From positions 1 through 19,373 of the forward strand of contig DGDD01000102.1 of assembly GCA_002385265.1 (NCBI GenBank): a DNA stretch of 19,373 nt, written 5' to 3'. Source of the stretch: Chitinophagaceae bacterium UBA3961. Its GTDB lineage: Bacteria; Bacteroidota; Bacteroidia; Chitinophagales; Chitinophagaceae. Shown piece after piece: positions 8,898-15,228 of the stretch. A program made the translations under genes and the position numbers. The number at the start of each line of letters is the position of its first letter. The first letter of the stretch is position 1. Under the pieces are notes generated by a model. It did not search any database. It was not told where the DNA came from and was given only the letters and a program-made list of their open reading frames with translations.

Positions 8898-8910
8898 TTA
8901 ATTATTAATT
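8898..8910. repeat. Second copy of the A/T intergenic repeat
   Basis: TTAATTATTAATT is identical to bases 5293-5305 in the spacer after the GtrA gene. Here it is preceded by ATTATTAATTG, so the A/T-rich motif is partly repeated within the gap too. Confidence 0.5.
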
Positions 8911-8973
8911 GAATCAACTCTCTTCATAATCAACGATTTACATTCCTCTTAACAAAACTTTTAGTCTTAAAGC

Positions 8974-9004
8974 TTGCATACGCGGATGAATCGTCGTATA
9001 TTTG
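8974..9004 (+). promoter_or_regulatory. Strong Bacteroidota-type promoter
   Basis: TTG at 8974-8976 and TATATTTG at 8997-9004 (perfect TAnnTTTG) are separated by 20 bases, close to the usual spacing of 19. Transcription would begin near 9011, leaving a leader of about 135 bases before the small gene at 9147, which is unusually long for this window. Confidence 0.75.
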
Positions 9005-9146
9005 CGGCGTCATTAAGAGCAATTAACTGAAACGACCTGTTTATCTGCAGAAATTTCAAGCCATCGAATCTAACGATTCACACATTCTACTGATTGTTGC
9101 CTGATATTGCTCGAATAATTACGTGTTAAATTAAACTAGATAAAAC

Positions 9147-9359
9147 ATGAAAAGTGATGTCATGCCATCTCGCGTGCAGATGGAACCAGCAGTATTACAA
9201 TCATTGCTGACAGAAGTAAAGGAAACTGTGGCCAGAGAGTTTTTTGAATCCAATTCAAATGCTTCAACTACTTTCAGAGCGGTAAACCTCTGGAAGGTGC
9301 AACGTAACTACAAATCGGCACAGGGTTATCACAGACGCAGAACTGCGTTGAATAACTAA
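9147..9359 (+). CDS. Small basic protein of unknown function
   Basis: A 70-residue protein I cannot assign to a named family. It has no signal peptide or membrane segment. The N-terminal half (about residues 12-33, VQMEPAVLQSLLTEVKETVA) looks like an amphipathic helix, residues 34-43 are polar and Ser/Asn-rich, and the C-terminal third is strongly basic with a pattern VNLWKVQRNYKSA followed by HRRR. The layout (acidic helix, then Trp-x-x-Gln-Arg and basic tail) resembles small proteins I associate with Bacteroidota, but I cannot verify that. The gene is isolated: a near-perfect promoter at 8974-9004, a leader of about 135 bases, and a strong terminator 27 bases after the stop. These signals suggest high, regulated expression. 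The basic tail suggests nucleic-acid or ribosome binding, which is only inference. Confidence 0.7.
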   Translation: MKSDVMPSRVQMEPAVLQSLLTEVKETVAREFFESNSNASTTFRAVNLWKVQRNYKSAQGYHRRRTALNN

Positions 9360-9386
9360 TGCTACTAAATAGTTTCCTTACCTTTT

Positions 9387-9414
9387 AAAACCCGCTCATG
9401 AGAGCGGGTTTTTT
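9387..9414 (+). terminator. Strong, probably bidirectional terminator
   Basis: Arms AAAACCCGCTC (9387-9397) and GAGCGGGTTTT (9402-9412) pair perfectly over 11 bp with a 4-base loop, and TTTTTT follows on the plus strand. On the minus strand the stem is followed by TTTT, so the same hairpin can also end transcription of the convergent aspartate kinase gene, whose stop lies 46 bases away. Confidence 0.88.
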
Positions 9415-9459
9415 ATTTTGAATCGTTGGAAATACGTTTGCCGAACTTGTGAATATAGA

Positions 9460-10722
9460 TCAATGCATCAAAACTTGAATGGTAGTAGCACTTTGCTGTT
9501 TCAAAGAAATGCCTCTTCCTTTTGTAAGTGAAGGAACTACTGTTTCATCGTAATGACGAACCGTAAGAATGGTAAGTCCTTTTTCAATTTGAACATCAAA
9601 TTGCTGATCAACAGCGAATGCTAATTTTTCAATTTTATCGGCCCTGTTGTCGAGCACCAATTCAATGCTTACAGCTCCTGTTTGAATAAGATTTGGTTTG
9701 ATTCTAAGTTTGCTTAGCATCTGATACAATTCTGAAAGCAGGCTTTCTCCAACAAAAGAAAAGTCTTTTGATTTTAAATGAACCAATACTTGATCTTTCT
9801 TCAATACAATAATGGGAGGGAGGTTCTTAACCGATTTGTTGTGAATAATAGTGCCCGGTAAATTAGGATCGAGAAAGCATTTAACCAACAAAGGGATGCC
9901 TTTGTTTTGAAGCGGCTTAATTGTTTTTGGGTGAATTACCTGTGCGCCATAATAGGCCATCTCAATTACTTCTGCGTAGTTCAATTCACCAATGAACTGT
10001 GCTTCCGGAAATTCTTTCGGATCTGCATTCATCACACCTTCCACGTCTTTCCAAATAGTTTGTGATTCTGCATTCAACAAATTGGCAAATACAGCTGCGG
10101 TATAATCGCTTCCTTCTCTTCCAAGCGTTGTACTTTCATTTTCATCGGTGGCACCGATAAATCCTTGGGTTATTACCATGCCCCCCTCGTTTAAAATGGG
10201 AACTACCTCTAACTGTACTTGTTTCGAAGTATAGTGCCAATCAATGGCGGCTTCTCTAAAATTGTTATCGGTTCTGAAGATATCTCGAACATCAAGCCAA
10301 GTATTGGTAATGCCAATTTCGTTCAAGTAAGAACTGATGATGCTAGTTGACAATAGCTCGCCAATACAAACAATCTGATCGTAATAATAATCAAATTCAC
10401 GAACAGGTTTATCGTGCAGCAACCATTCTACCTCAGTAAAGAAGTTCTTAAGGGCTGCCTCACCACTCACGGCATTCTTTACCAATAAATACTTTGCTGT
10501 GTTTAAATGCTGCTGCTTTACTTGTTCAAATAATTGAAGGGCTTCTTCTTTTCGCTCTTGAAAAAATGCTTCTGCCACTTTCTCCAGTGCATTGGTGGTT
10601 TTACCCATCGCCGAAATAACTATCAATAAAGGAGATCCCTGATGCGCTTTTACAATGGAAGCCATGTTTTGAATACGTTCTACACTGGTTACACTGGCTC
10701 CTCCGAATTTGAAAACTTTCAT
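9460..10722 (-). CDS. lysC: Aspartate kinase (monofunctional)
   Basis: Aspartate kinase phosphorylates L-aspartate with ATP, the first step toward lysine, threonine, methionine and diaminopimelate. The 420-residue protein carries the kinase signature KFGGAS at 5-10, the nucleotide/substrate loop TTLGREGSDYTAA (198-210), WKDVEGVMNADP (224-235) and the EMAYYGAQVIHPKTI motif (254-268). The C-terminal regulatory region (about 300-420) keeps one recognisable ACT-like unit (IIVLKKDQVLVHLKSKDFS onward), but the second is short and lacks the usual Gly-rich VGxGM loop, so feedback control may differ from the E. coli type. There is no fused homoserine dehydrogenase. The ATG at 10722 gives the classic MKVFKFGG start. 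It diverges from fbp with 136 bases between the starts. The symbol lysC is used generically; which of several aspartate kinase types it is cannot be settled. Confidence 0.93.
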   Translation of the reverse strand: MKVFKFGGASVTSVERIQNMASIVKAHQGSPLLIVISAMGKTTNALEKVAEAFFQERKEEALQLFEQVKQQHLNTAKYLLVKNAVSGEAALKNFFTEVEWLLHDKPVREFDYYYDQIVCIGELLSTSIISSYLNEIGITNTWLDVRDIFRTDNNFREAAIDWHYTSKQVQLEVVPILNEGGMVITQGFIGATDENESTTLGREGSDYTAAVFANLLNAESQTIWKDVEGVMNADPKEFPEAQFIGELNYAEVIEMAYYGAQVIHPKTIKPLQNKGIPLLVKCFLDPNLPGTIIHNKSVKNLPPIIVLKKDQVLVHLKSKDFSFVGESLLSELYQMLSKLRIKPNLIQTGAVSIELVLDNRADKIEKLAFAVDQQFDVQIEKGLTILTVRHYDETVVPSLTKGRGISLKQQSATTIQVLMH

Positions 10723-10806
10723 CTATTCCTAGGTCTTTTATGTTCCTGTAAAGTTCTCTAAAAAAAATGGTTTTCATTGATTTTGAACCGATTTCCCTTC
10801 CGGAAC

Positions 10807-10836
10807 TTGATTTCTTAAACAAAAAACTTACATTTG
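10807..10836 (+). promoter_or_regulatory. Promoter of fbp
   Basis: TTG at 10807-10809 and TACATTTG at 10829-10836 (perfect TAnnTTTG) with 19 bases between them match the Bacteroidota sigma-A consensus exactly. The start of transcription should be near 10843, about 16 bases before the ATG at 10859. Confidence 0.75.
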
Positions 10837-10858
10837 TTAGTATCGAATCCTGTCAACC

Positions 10859-11878
10859 ATGCTAGTAAACCGAAAAGTTCAAACCCTCGACGAGTTCACC
10901 ATTCAGCAAATGCGCGATTTTCCCAATGCTACAGGGGAATTGGCCAACCTGCTGCGCGATATTGGCCTAGCCGCCAAACGAATCAATGTAGAAGTGAATA
11001 AAGCCGGTTTGGTAGACATACTAGGTGAGGCCGGACAAGTGAATGTTCAAGGCGAGGATGTAAAAAAGCTGGATATCTATTCCAATAATCAACTGATGGG
11101 AGTTTTGAAACATGGGATCAGTTGTGCAGGTATCGCCAGTGAAGAAATTGACGATTTTATTGCTTTTAATGACCCGGTTAGCAATCAATCGAAATACGTG
11201 TGTATGTTCGATCCCTTAGACGGCAGTGGAAACATCGATGTGAATGTTTCCATAGGAACCATTTTTGGCGTGTATCGAAGAGTTACACCTATTGGAACGC
11301 CGGTTACCAAAGAAGATTTTTTGCAACAAGGGAAAAAGCAAATTGCTGCCGGTTACATTGTATATGGATCTTCTACCATGCTAGTATATGCTACCCGAAG
11401 AGGTGTGAATGGATTTACCTTGGATCCCTCAATTGGTGAGTTTACCATGAGTCACCCCTCTATCCAGATTCCGGAATTTGGTCAAACCTACTCAGTGAAT
11501 CACGGCAATTTCTTCAAATACCCAAAAGCTGTTCAACAGTATATTACGCATTGTCAGAAAAAAGAAGCATCTAACGGAGGACCTTATACGCAGCGTTATT
11601 TAGGATGTATGGTAGCCGATGTACACCGTTGCTTGATAAAGGGCGGTATTTTTATGTATCCCGGAACAACCAACAAGCCGGAAGGTAAATTGCGTTTGAT
11701 GTACGAGTGCAATCCATTCGCCTTTATTGTGGAAGTAGCAGGCGGAACTGCCAGCAATGGAAAGGATCGAATCCTCGACATTGAACCCAATTCCTTGCAT
11801 CAGCGTTCTCCTATTTTCATTGGAAGCAAGGGTATGATGGCAGAGCTCCACGAATTTATTAACAAAGGAGTGGAGTAG
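10859..11878 (+). CDS. fbp: Fructose-1,6-bisphosphatase, class I
   Basis: Fbp hydrolyses fructose 1,6-bisphosphate to fructose 6-phosphate, the committed step of gluconeogenesis, in the cytoplasm. The 339-residue product has the normal class I length. The metal-site residues are visible: the Glu95-Glu96 pair in IASEEID, Asp118 and Asp121 in MFDPLDGSGNIDVN, and Glu283 in MYECNPFAFIVEVAGG. The substrate-binding region RYLGCMVADVHR (246-257) and GGIFMYPGT are also present. The ATG at 10859 is fixed by the closely spaced promoter. The downstream spacer to the ABC ATPase is 57 bases and contains no clear terminator, so some read-through is possible. The function is very secure. Confidence 0.97.
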   Translation: MLVNRKVQTLDEFTIQQMRDFPNATGELANLLRDIGLAAKRINVEVNKAGLVDILGEAGQVNVQGEDVKKLDIYSNNQLMGVLKHGISCAGIASEEIDDFIAFNDPVSNQSKYVCMFDPLDGSGNIDVNVSIGTIFGVYRRVTPIGTPVTKEDFLQQGKKQIAAGYIVYGSSTMLVYATRRGVNGFTLDPSIGEFTMSHPSIQIPEFGQTYSVNHGNFFKYPKAVQQYITHCQKKEASNGGPYTQRYLGCMVADVHRCLIKGGIFMYPGTTNKPEGKLRLMYECNPFAFIVEVAGGTASNGKDRILDIEPNSLHQRSPIFIGSKGMMAELHEFINKGVE

Positions 11879-11902
11879 CTGGATCAGCTAAAATGTCGTA
11901 AT

Positions 11903-11921
11903 TTTAGGGGGCAGGCCTAAA
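11903..11921 (+). repeat. Short inverted repeat before the ABC ATPase gene
   Basis: TTTAGG at 11903-11908 and CCTAAA at 11916-11921 form a 6-bp stem with a 7-base loop, ending 14 bases before the preferred ATG. No T-run follows, so it is not a typical terminator for fbp. It could affect translation of the ATPase or be chance. Confidence 0.3.
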
Positions 11922-11935
11922 CCCTGAGAGTGGCT

Positions 11936-12697
11936 ATGAAAGAAACAATCATCTCTGTAAAAGATCTGAAAAAAAACTACGGCCAGTTTGAAGCTGTAAA
12001 AGGTATTAGTTTCGACGTTTTTAAAGGTGAAATTTTTGGTTTACTAGGTCCCAATGGAGCCGGTAAATCGAGTACACTTGAAATTATTGAGACCTTGCGT
12101 TCCAAAACATCCGGAACAGTGATTGTTGACGGATTCAATTTAGATAAAGATCCCAACGAAATAAAGAAGATCATCGGTGTGCAATTGCAAACCTCCGGAT
12201 ATTATCCGGGCTTGAACTTAACTGAGTTGATCCAGCTTTTTGCAGGTCTGTACAATGAAGTGGTTGATGCCAAAGAACTACTCACCAAAGTGAATTTGGT
12301 TGACAAAGCCAAAGCCAAATACAAAGAACTCAGTGGTGGACAAAAGCAACGTTTCTCCATTGCTACTACTTTAATCAACAAGCCTAAGATCATCTTTCTT
12401 GATGAACCCACTACCGGATTGGATCCTCAAGCCCGAAGAAGCTTATGGGAATTGATCCAACAGATCAGAAACGAAGGAACCACGGTTATCATCACTACTC
12501 ACTATATGGACGAGGCCGAGGTATTGTGTGATCGGGTGGCTATTGTAGACTCCGGTAAAATTGTGGCTTTGGATTCACCCGACCAATTGATCGATCACTT
12601 GGTGGCAACCGGTTTTGAGCGCCCCAAAGAAGTGAAAAAGGCAAATCTGGAAGACGTGTTTATTAACCTAACCGGCAAAGCATTACGCGAAGACTAA
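11936..12697 (+). CDS. ABC transporter ATP-binding protein (ABC-2/DrrA-CcmA type)
   Basis: A 253-residue ABC ATPase. It shows Walker A GPNGAGKSS (38-46), the Q-loop in GVQLQTSGYY, the signature LSGGQKQR (132-139), Walker B IIFLDEP (152-158) and the switch His189 in TTHYMDEAE. The C-terminal ending NLEDVFINLTGKALRED is typical of ATPases that pair with ABC-2 type permeases (exporters of drugs, lipids or polysaccharides, and gliding/NosF-like systems). I chose the ATG at 11936; an in-frame GTG at 11930 would add only two residues. No permease gene is adjacent. The next genes are a YfiT-type protein (14 bases on) and a Nudix hydrolase, so the membrane partner must be elsewhere. The substrate is unknown. 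Confidence 0.93.
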   Translation: MKETIISVKDLKKNYGQFEAVKGISFDVFKGEIFGLLGPNGAGKSSTLEIIETLRSKTSGTVIVDGFNLDKDPNEIKKIIGVQLQTSGYYPGLNLTELIQLFAGLYNEVVDAKELLTKVNLVDKAKAKYKELSGGQKQRFSIATTLINKPKIIFLDEPTTGLDPQARRSLWELIQQIRNEGTTVIITTHYMDEAEVLCDRVAIVDSGKIVALDSPDQLIDHLVATGFERPKEVKKANLEDVFINLTGKALRED

Positions 12698-12711
12698 CTA
12701 ACCCTTTTAAT

Positions 12712-13236
12712 ATGACTGATCCTCGGTATCCCATCGGGAAATTTGAACCCCAACCTTATTCTGATAAACAAAAAAGAGAATGGTTACAAGACATTCAGTT
12801 TTTACCCGGTTTATTGGAAAATGCAATTGAAAATTTGGACGAAGCCCAATTTAATACACCTTATCGTGACGGTGGTTGGACAGTTCGTCAATTGGTACAT
12901 CATGTGGCTGATAGTCACATGAACGCTTATATTCGTTTTCGCTTGGGCTTAACTGAAGACAATCCTACCATCAAGCCTTACGATGAAAATGCATGGGTGA
13001 TGCTAAACGATATCGAGAAGGTTCCCATCAATATTTCAATTACCCTGCTGTATACTTTGCACACGCGTTGGCACGCCACCATTTTGGAACTTACCAAAGA
13101 ACAATGGGAGCGTACTGTTTTCCATCCGGCTTCACAAAAACAAATGTCTCTTTGGCATCTGTTAGGAATGTACGCATGGCATGGTAAACACCATGTGGCT
13201 CATATTACATCACTCCGCGAACAGAAAGGTTGGTAA
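12712..13236 (+). CDS. YfiT/DinB-superfamily metal-binding protein (putative bacillithiol transferase type)
   Basis: A 174-residue cytoplasmic four-helix-bundle protein of the DinB superfamily, closest by eye to Bacillus YfiT (BstA), which was first called a metal-dependent hydrolase and later shown to be a bacillithiol S-transferase. The start DPRYPIGKF is characteristic. The three-His metal site is visible as His63/His64 in QLVHHVADSHMN, His160/His161 in WHGKHHVAH and His164. GWTVRQ precedes the first His as in the family. It probably conjugates a low-molecular-weight thiol to electrophiles in detoxification, if the host makes such a thiol; that part is inference. It starts 14 bases after the ABC ATPase and ends two bases before the Nudix ATG, so the three form an operon. 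Confidence 0.82.
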   Translation: MTDPRYPIGKFEPQPYSDKQKREWLQDIQFLPGLLENAIENLDEAQFNTPYRDGGWTVRQLVHHVADSHMNAYIRFRLGLTEDNPTIKPYDENAWVMLNDIEKVPINISITLLYTLHTRWHATILELTKEQWERTVFHPASQKQMSLWHLLGMYAWHGKHHVAHITSLREQKGW

Positions 13237-13238
13237 TA

Positions 13239-13805
13239 ATGGATGGCTCAAAAAACATGAATTGGAAAACAGTTTCTTCCGATTATCTTTTTAAGGATGA
13301 ATGGTTCACTGTTCGCAGAGATACCTGTGAAAGACCTGACGGAAAAATTGTGACTCCATACTACGTATATGAGTTTCCGACATGGGTAACGGCACTTGCC
13401 TTTACCAAAGAAGGTAAGATTGTGTTGGAGCGACAATATAGACATGCCATTGGTGAAACTTCTTTTGAATTACCCGGCGGCTGTGTGGATGCTACGGATA
13501 CAAACTTGCAAGAGGCAATCGCAAGAGAATTGGAAGAAGAAACCGGCTATCATTTCAACGAATACATTTATTTGGGAAAAACCTGCTGCAATCCTTCCAC
13601 CAATAATAACTGGATGCACATGTTCATCGCTAAAGGCGGAGAACTAAAGAAAGAACAATCACTCGACGAGAATGAAGACATCGAAGTTCATTTACTTGAA
13701 CTCGATGAACTAAAAGAAATTCTCCAAAAGGGGGAGATCATTCAGAGCATGCACATTACCACTATTTTTTATGCTTTTCAGCATCTGGGAATTTCCTTGC
13801 ATTAA
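13239..13805 (+). CDS. Nudix hydrolase, ADP-sugar pyrophosphatase-like
   Basis: A 188-residue Nudix-fold hydrolase. Such enzymes cleave nucleoside diphosphates linked to another group; the layout (VLERQYRHAIGETSFELPGG, then the Nudix helix, then NNNWMHMFIAKG) is that of the ADP-ribose pyrophosphatase group. The metal-binding part RELEEETGY is intact. The spacing between the Gly of the box and the REL part is one residue longer than the strict consensus, with Asp in place of the first Glu. The ATG at 13239 lies two bases after the YfiT stop. An ATG at 13257 (MNWKTVSSDYLF) would also suit the fold, and a TTG at 13230 overlapping the YfiT stop is less likely. It converges on folC with 34 bases between the stops. 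The substrate is unproven. Confidence 0.88.
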   Translation: MDGSKNMNWKTVSSDYLFKDEWFTVRRDTCERPDGKIVTPYYVYEFPTWVTALAFTKEGKIVLERQYRHAIGETSFELPGGCVDATDTNLQEAIARELEEETGYHFNEYIYLGKTCCNPSTNNNWMHMFIAKGGELKKEQSLDENEDIEVHLLELDELKEILQKGEIIQSMHITTIFYAFQHLGISLH

Positions 13806-13826
13806 GAGCAATAGGATTACTTGCTC
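13806..13826. terminator. Weak hairpin between convergent Nudix and folC genes
   Basis: GAGCAA (13806-13811) and TTGCTC (13821-13826) can pair in a 6-bp stem with a 9-base loop, right after the Nudix stop. No T-run follows on either strand, so a terminator role is tentative. Confidence 0.25.
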
Positions 13827-13839
13827 CGGTTCTACCGTA

Positions 13840-15129
13840 TCATAGTTCAACAGCAGCTACCAAGAATACGCTGCCGCAAATCAAGATCAGATCATCTGCT
13901 CCGGCCGATGCTCGTGCAGCATTTATGGCGTCTTTCAGAATGGGGTAGTGGTTTCCTTCCAGATCATACTGTTCGGCTTTTTGTTTCAATTCTTCTGAAG
14001 GCAAGGCTCTAGGAATGGGGGCTTGTGTGAAATAGTAGTTAGCGGAATTAGGTAATAGTGAAAGCACTTTCTGAATATCTTTATCATTCACCATTCCAAT
14101 AATCCAGTGAAGATTATTGAAGCGAAGACCGGCTAGCTGTTCCAATACTTGTTTAATTCCGTCCTCATTGTGCGCCACGTCGGCAATGATACGCGGGTTT
14201 GTACTCAACTGCTCCCAACGACCTCTCAGCCCTGTTAAAGCAGCCGCTTGTTGCAACCCTTCTTTGAGTGCTGTTTCTGAAACCTCCCAACCTTTCATTC
14301 GCAAAAGATTAATGGCGGTAAGTACCGTCCGAAGGTTTTTTGCCTGATAATGTCCTTTCAAATCAAGTTCAAATTCCAGTTCTTTATTGGTGGCCAAACT
14401 TTTTAAGGTGATTCTTGAATAGGCCCCTGCATCTTGAATGGAAACGATATCGAGTTGTTCTTCAGCTAATATCAATTTTGCGCCCACCGTTAGTGCGCGA
14501 TCTGTAAATACTTTCAGGGTTTCTTTCGTGGTTTCCCCAACTACTGCAGGAATGTCTTCTTTAATGATGCCCGCTTTTTCAAATGCAATGGATTCCAAGG
14601 TATTACCTAATAGGTTCATGTGATCCCAGCCAATATTGGTAATGACAGATATTTCGGGATTAATGATATTGGTACTGTCGAGCCGCCCTCCGAGCCCAAC
14701 TTCAATAACGGCAATGTCTACCTGCTCATTAGCGAAATATTCAAAGGCTAAGGCTACCGTTGCTTCGAAAAACGAAGGTTCGATGAGGTCGAATTGCGGC
14801 TTAATATTCTCTACAAAGTCGATCACTGCTTTCTCTGCTATGGGTTCGCCGTTGATTCGTATGCGTTCTCTGAAGTCTTTTAAATGTGGTGAAGTATACA
14901 AGCCTGTTTTATAACCTGCTTTTTGAAGTACTGCTGCCAGCATATGACTGGTGGATCCTTTCCCATTGGTGCCTGCCACATGAATTGACTTAAACCGGTT
15001 TTGGGGGTTTCCAATTGCTTCGCAAAGGGCGATGGTATTGTGCAAGTCTTTCTTATAAGCTGCAGCTCCAATTCTACTGAATAATGGGAGACGGCTATAC
15101 AGGTATTCTATCGTTTCGGTATAATTCAT
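13840..15129 (-). CDS. folC: Folylpolyglutamate synthase / dihydrofolate synthase
   Basis: FolC adds glutamate to dihydropteroate and to tetrahydrofolate in the cytoplasm, as a Mur-ligase-like ATP enzyme. The 429-residue product has the usual length. It shows the P-loop GTNGKGSTSHM (53-63), the TSPHLKDFRERIRING motif (79-94), the SVITNIGWDHMNLLG segment with FEKAGIIK, and the C-terminal domain with RWEQLSTNPRIIADVAHN and the ending LICGSVFLVA. The bacterial enzyme commonly has both activities. The ATG at 15129 is only a few bases from a perfect -7 box, so a very short leader is likely. Upstream on the same strand is the SMP-30 gene, 99 bases away. Confidence 0.95.
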   Translation of the reverse strand: MNYTETIEYLYSRLPLFSRIGAAAYKKDLHNTIALCEAIGNPQNRFKSIHVAGTNGKGSTSHMLAAVLQKAGYKTGLYTSPHLKDFRERIRINGEPIAEKAVIDFVENIKPQFDLIEPSFFEATVALAFEYFANEQVDIAVIEVGLGGRLDSTNIINPEISVITNIGWDHMNLLGNTLESIAFEKAGIIKEDIPAVVGETTKETLKVFTDRALTVGAKLILAEEQLDIVSIQDAGAYSRITLKSLATNKELEFELDLKGHYQAKNLRTVLTAINLLRMKGWEVSETALKEGLQQAAALTGLRGRWEQLSTNPRIIADVAHNEDGIKQVLEQLAGLRFNNLHWIIGMVNDKDIQKVLSLLPNSANYYFTQAPIPRALPSEELKQKAEQYDLEGNHYPILKDAINAARASAGADDLILICGSVFLVAAVEL

Positions 15130-15137
15130 TGAAGTGG

Positions 15138-15145
15138 CAAAGCTA
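15138..15145 (-). promoter_or_regulatory. Possible -7 box of folC
   Basis: On the minus strand this reads TAGCTTTG, a perfect TAnnTTTG. It lies 8 bases upstream of the folC ATG and would give a leader of a few bases or none. No matching TTG is seen about 20 bases upstream, so confidence is limited. Confidence 0.35.
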
Positions 15146-15228
15146 GGAAAATAGCCCCGATAAAGTGAAGCTTACATGTACGATTGAATTTTTCAAAGAT
15201 GCGATCAGGGAATGAATCGTTGGCGGAT

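Larger units (their letters stand above)
8718..9146. other. 429-base gene-free gap between dnaK and the small gene
   Basis: I see no credible gene here. In order it holds the dnaK terminator (8742-8772), a 13-base palindrome (8829-8841), an A/T repeat copy (8898-8910), a strong promoter (8974-9004) and the presumed leader of the 70-residue gene (about 9011-9146). The leader contains a small hairpin, GAATC at 9066-9070 pairing with GATTC at 9075-9079. The only ATG frame in the middle (8852-8908, 18 codons) runs into the repeat and looks accidental. Confidence 0.6.

Noticed and set aside
8852..8908. 18-codon ATG frame in the gap after dnaK
   Set aside because: It ends inside the A/T repeat, has no start signals, and looks accidental.
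11200..11439. 79-codon frame inside fbp
   Set aside because: Fbp in the other frame has all catalytic residues; this frame is Cys/Trp/His-rich, as usual for a shadow frame.
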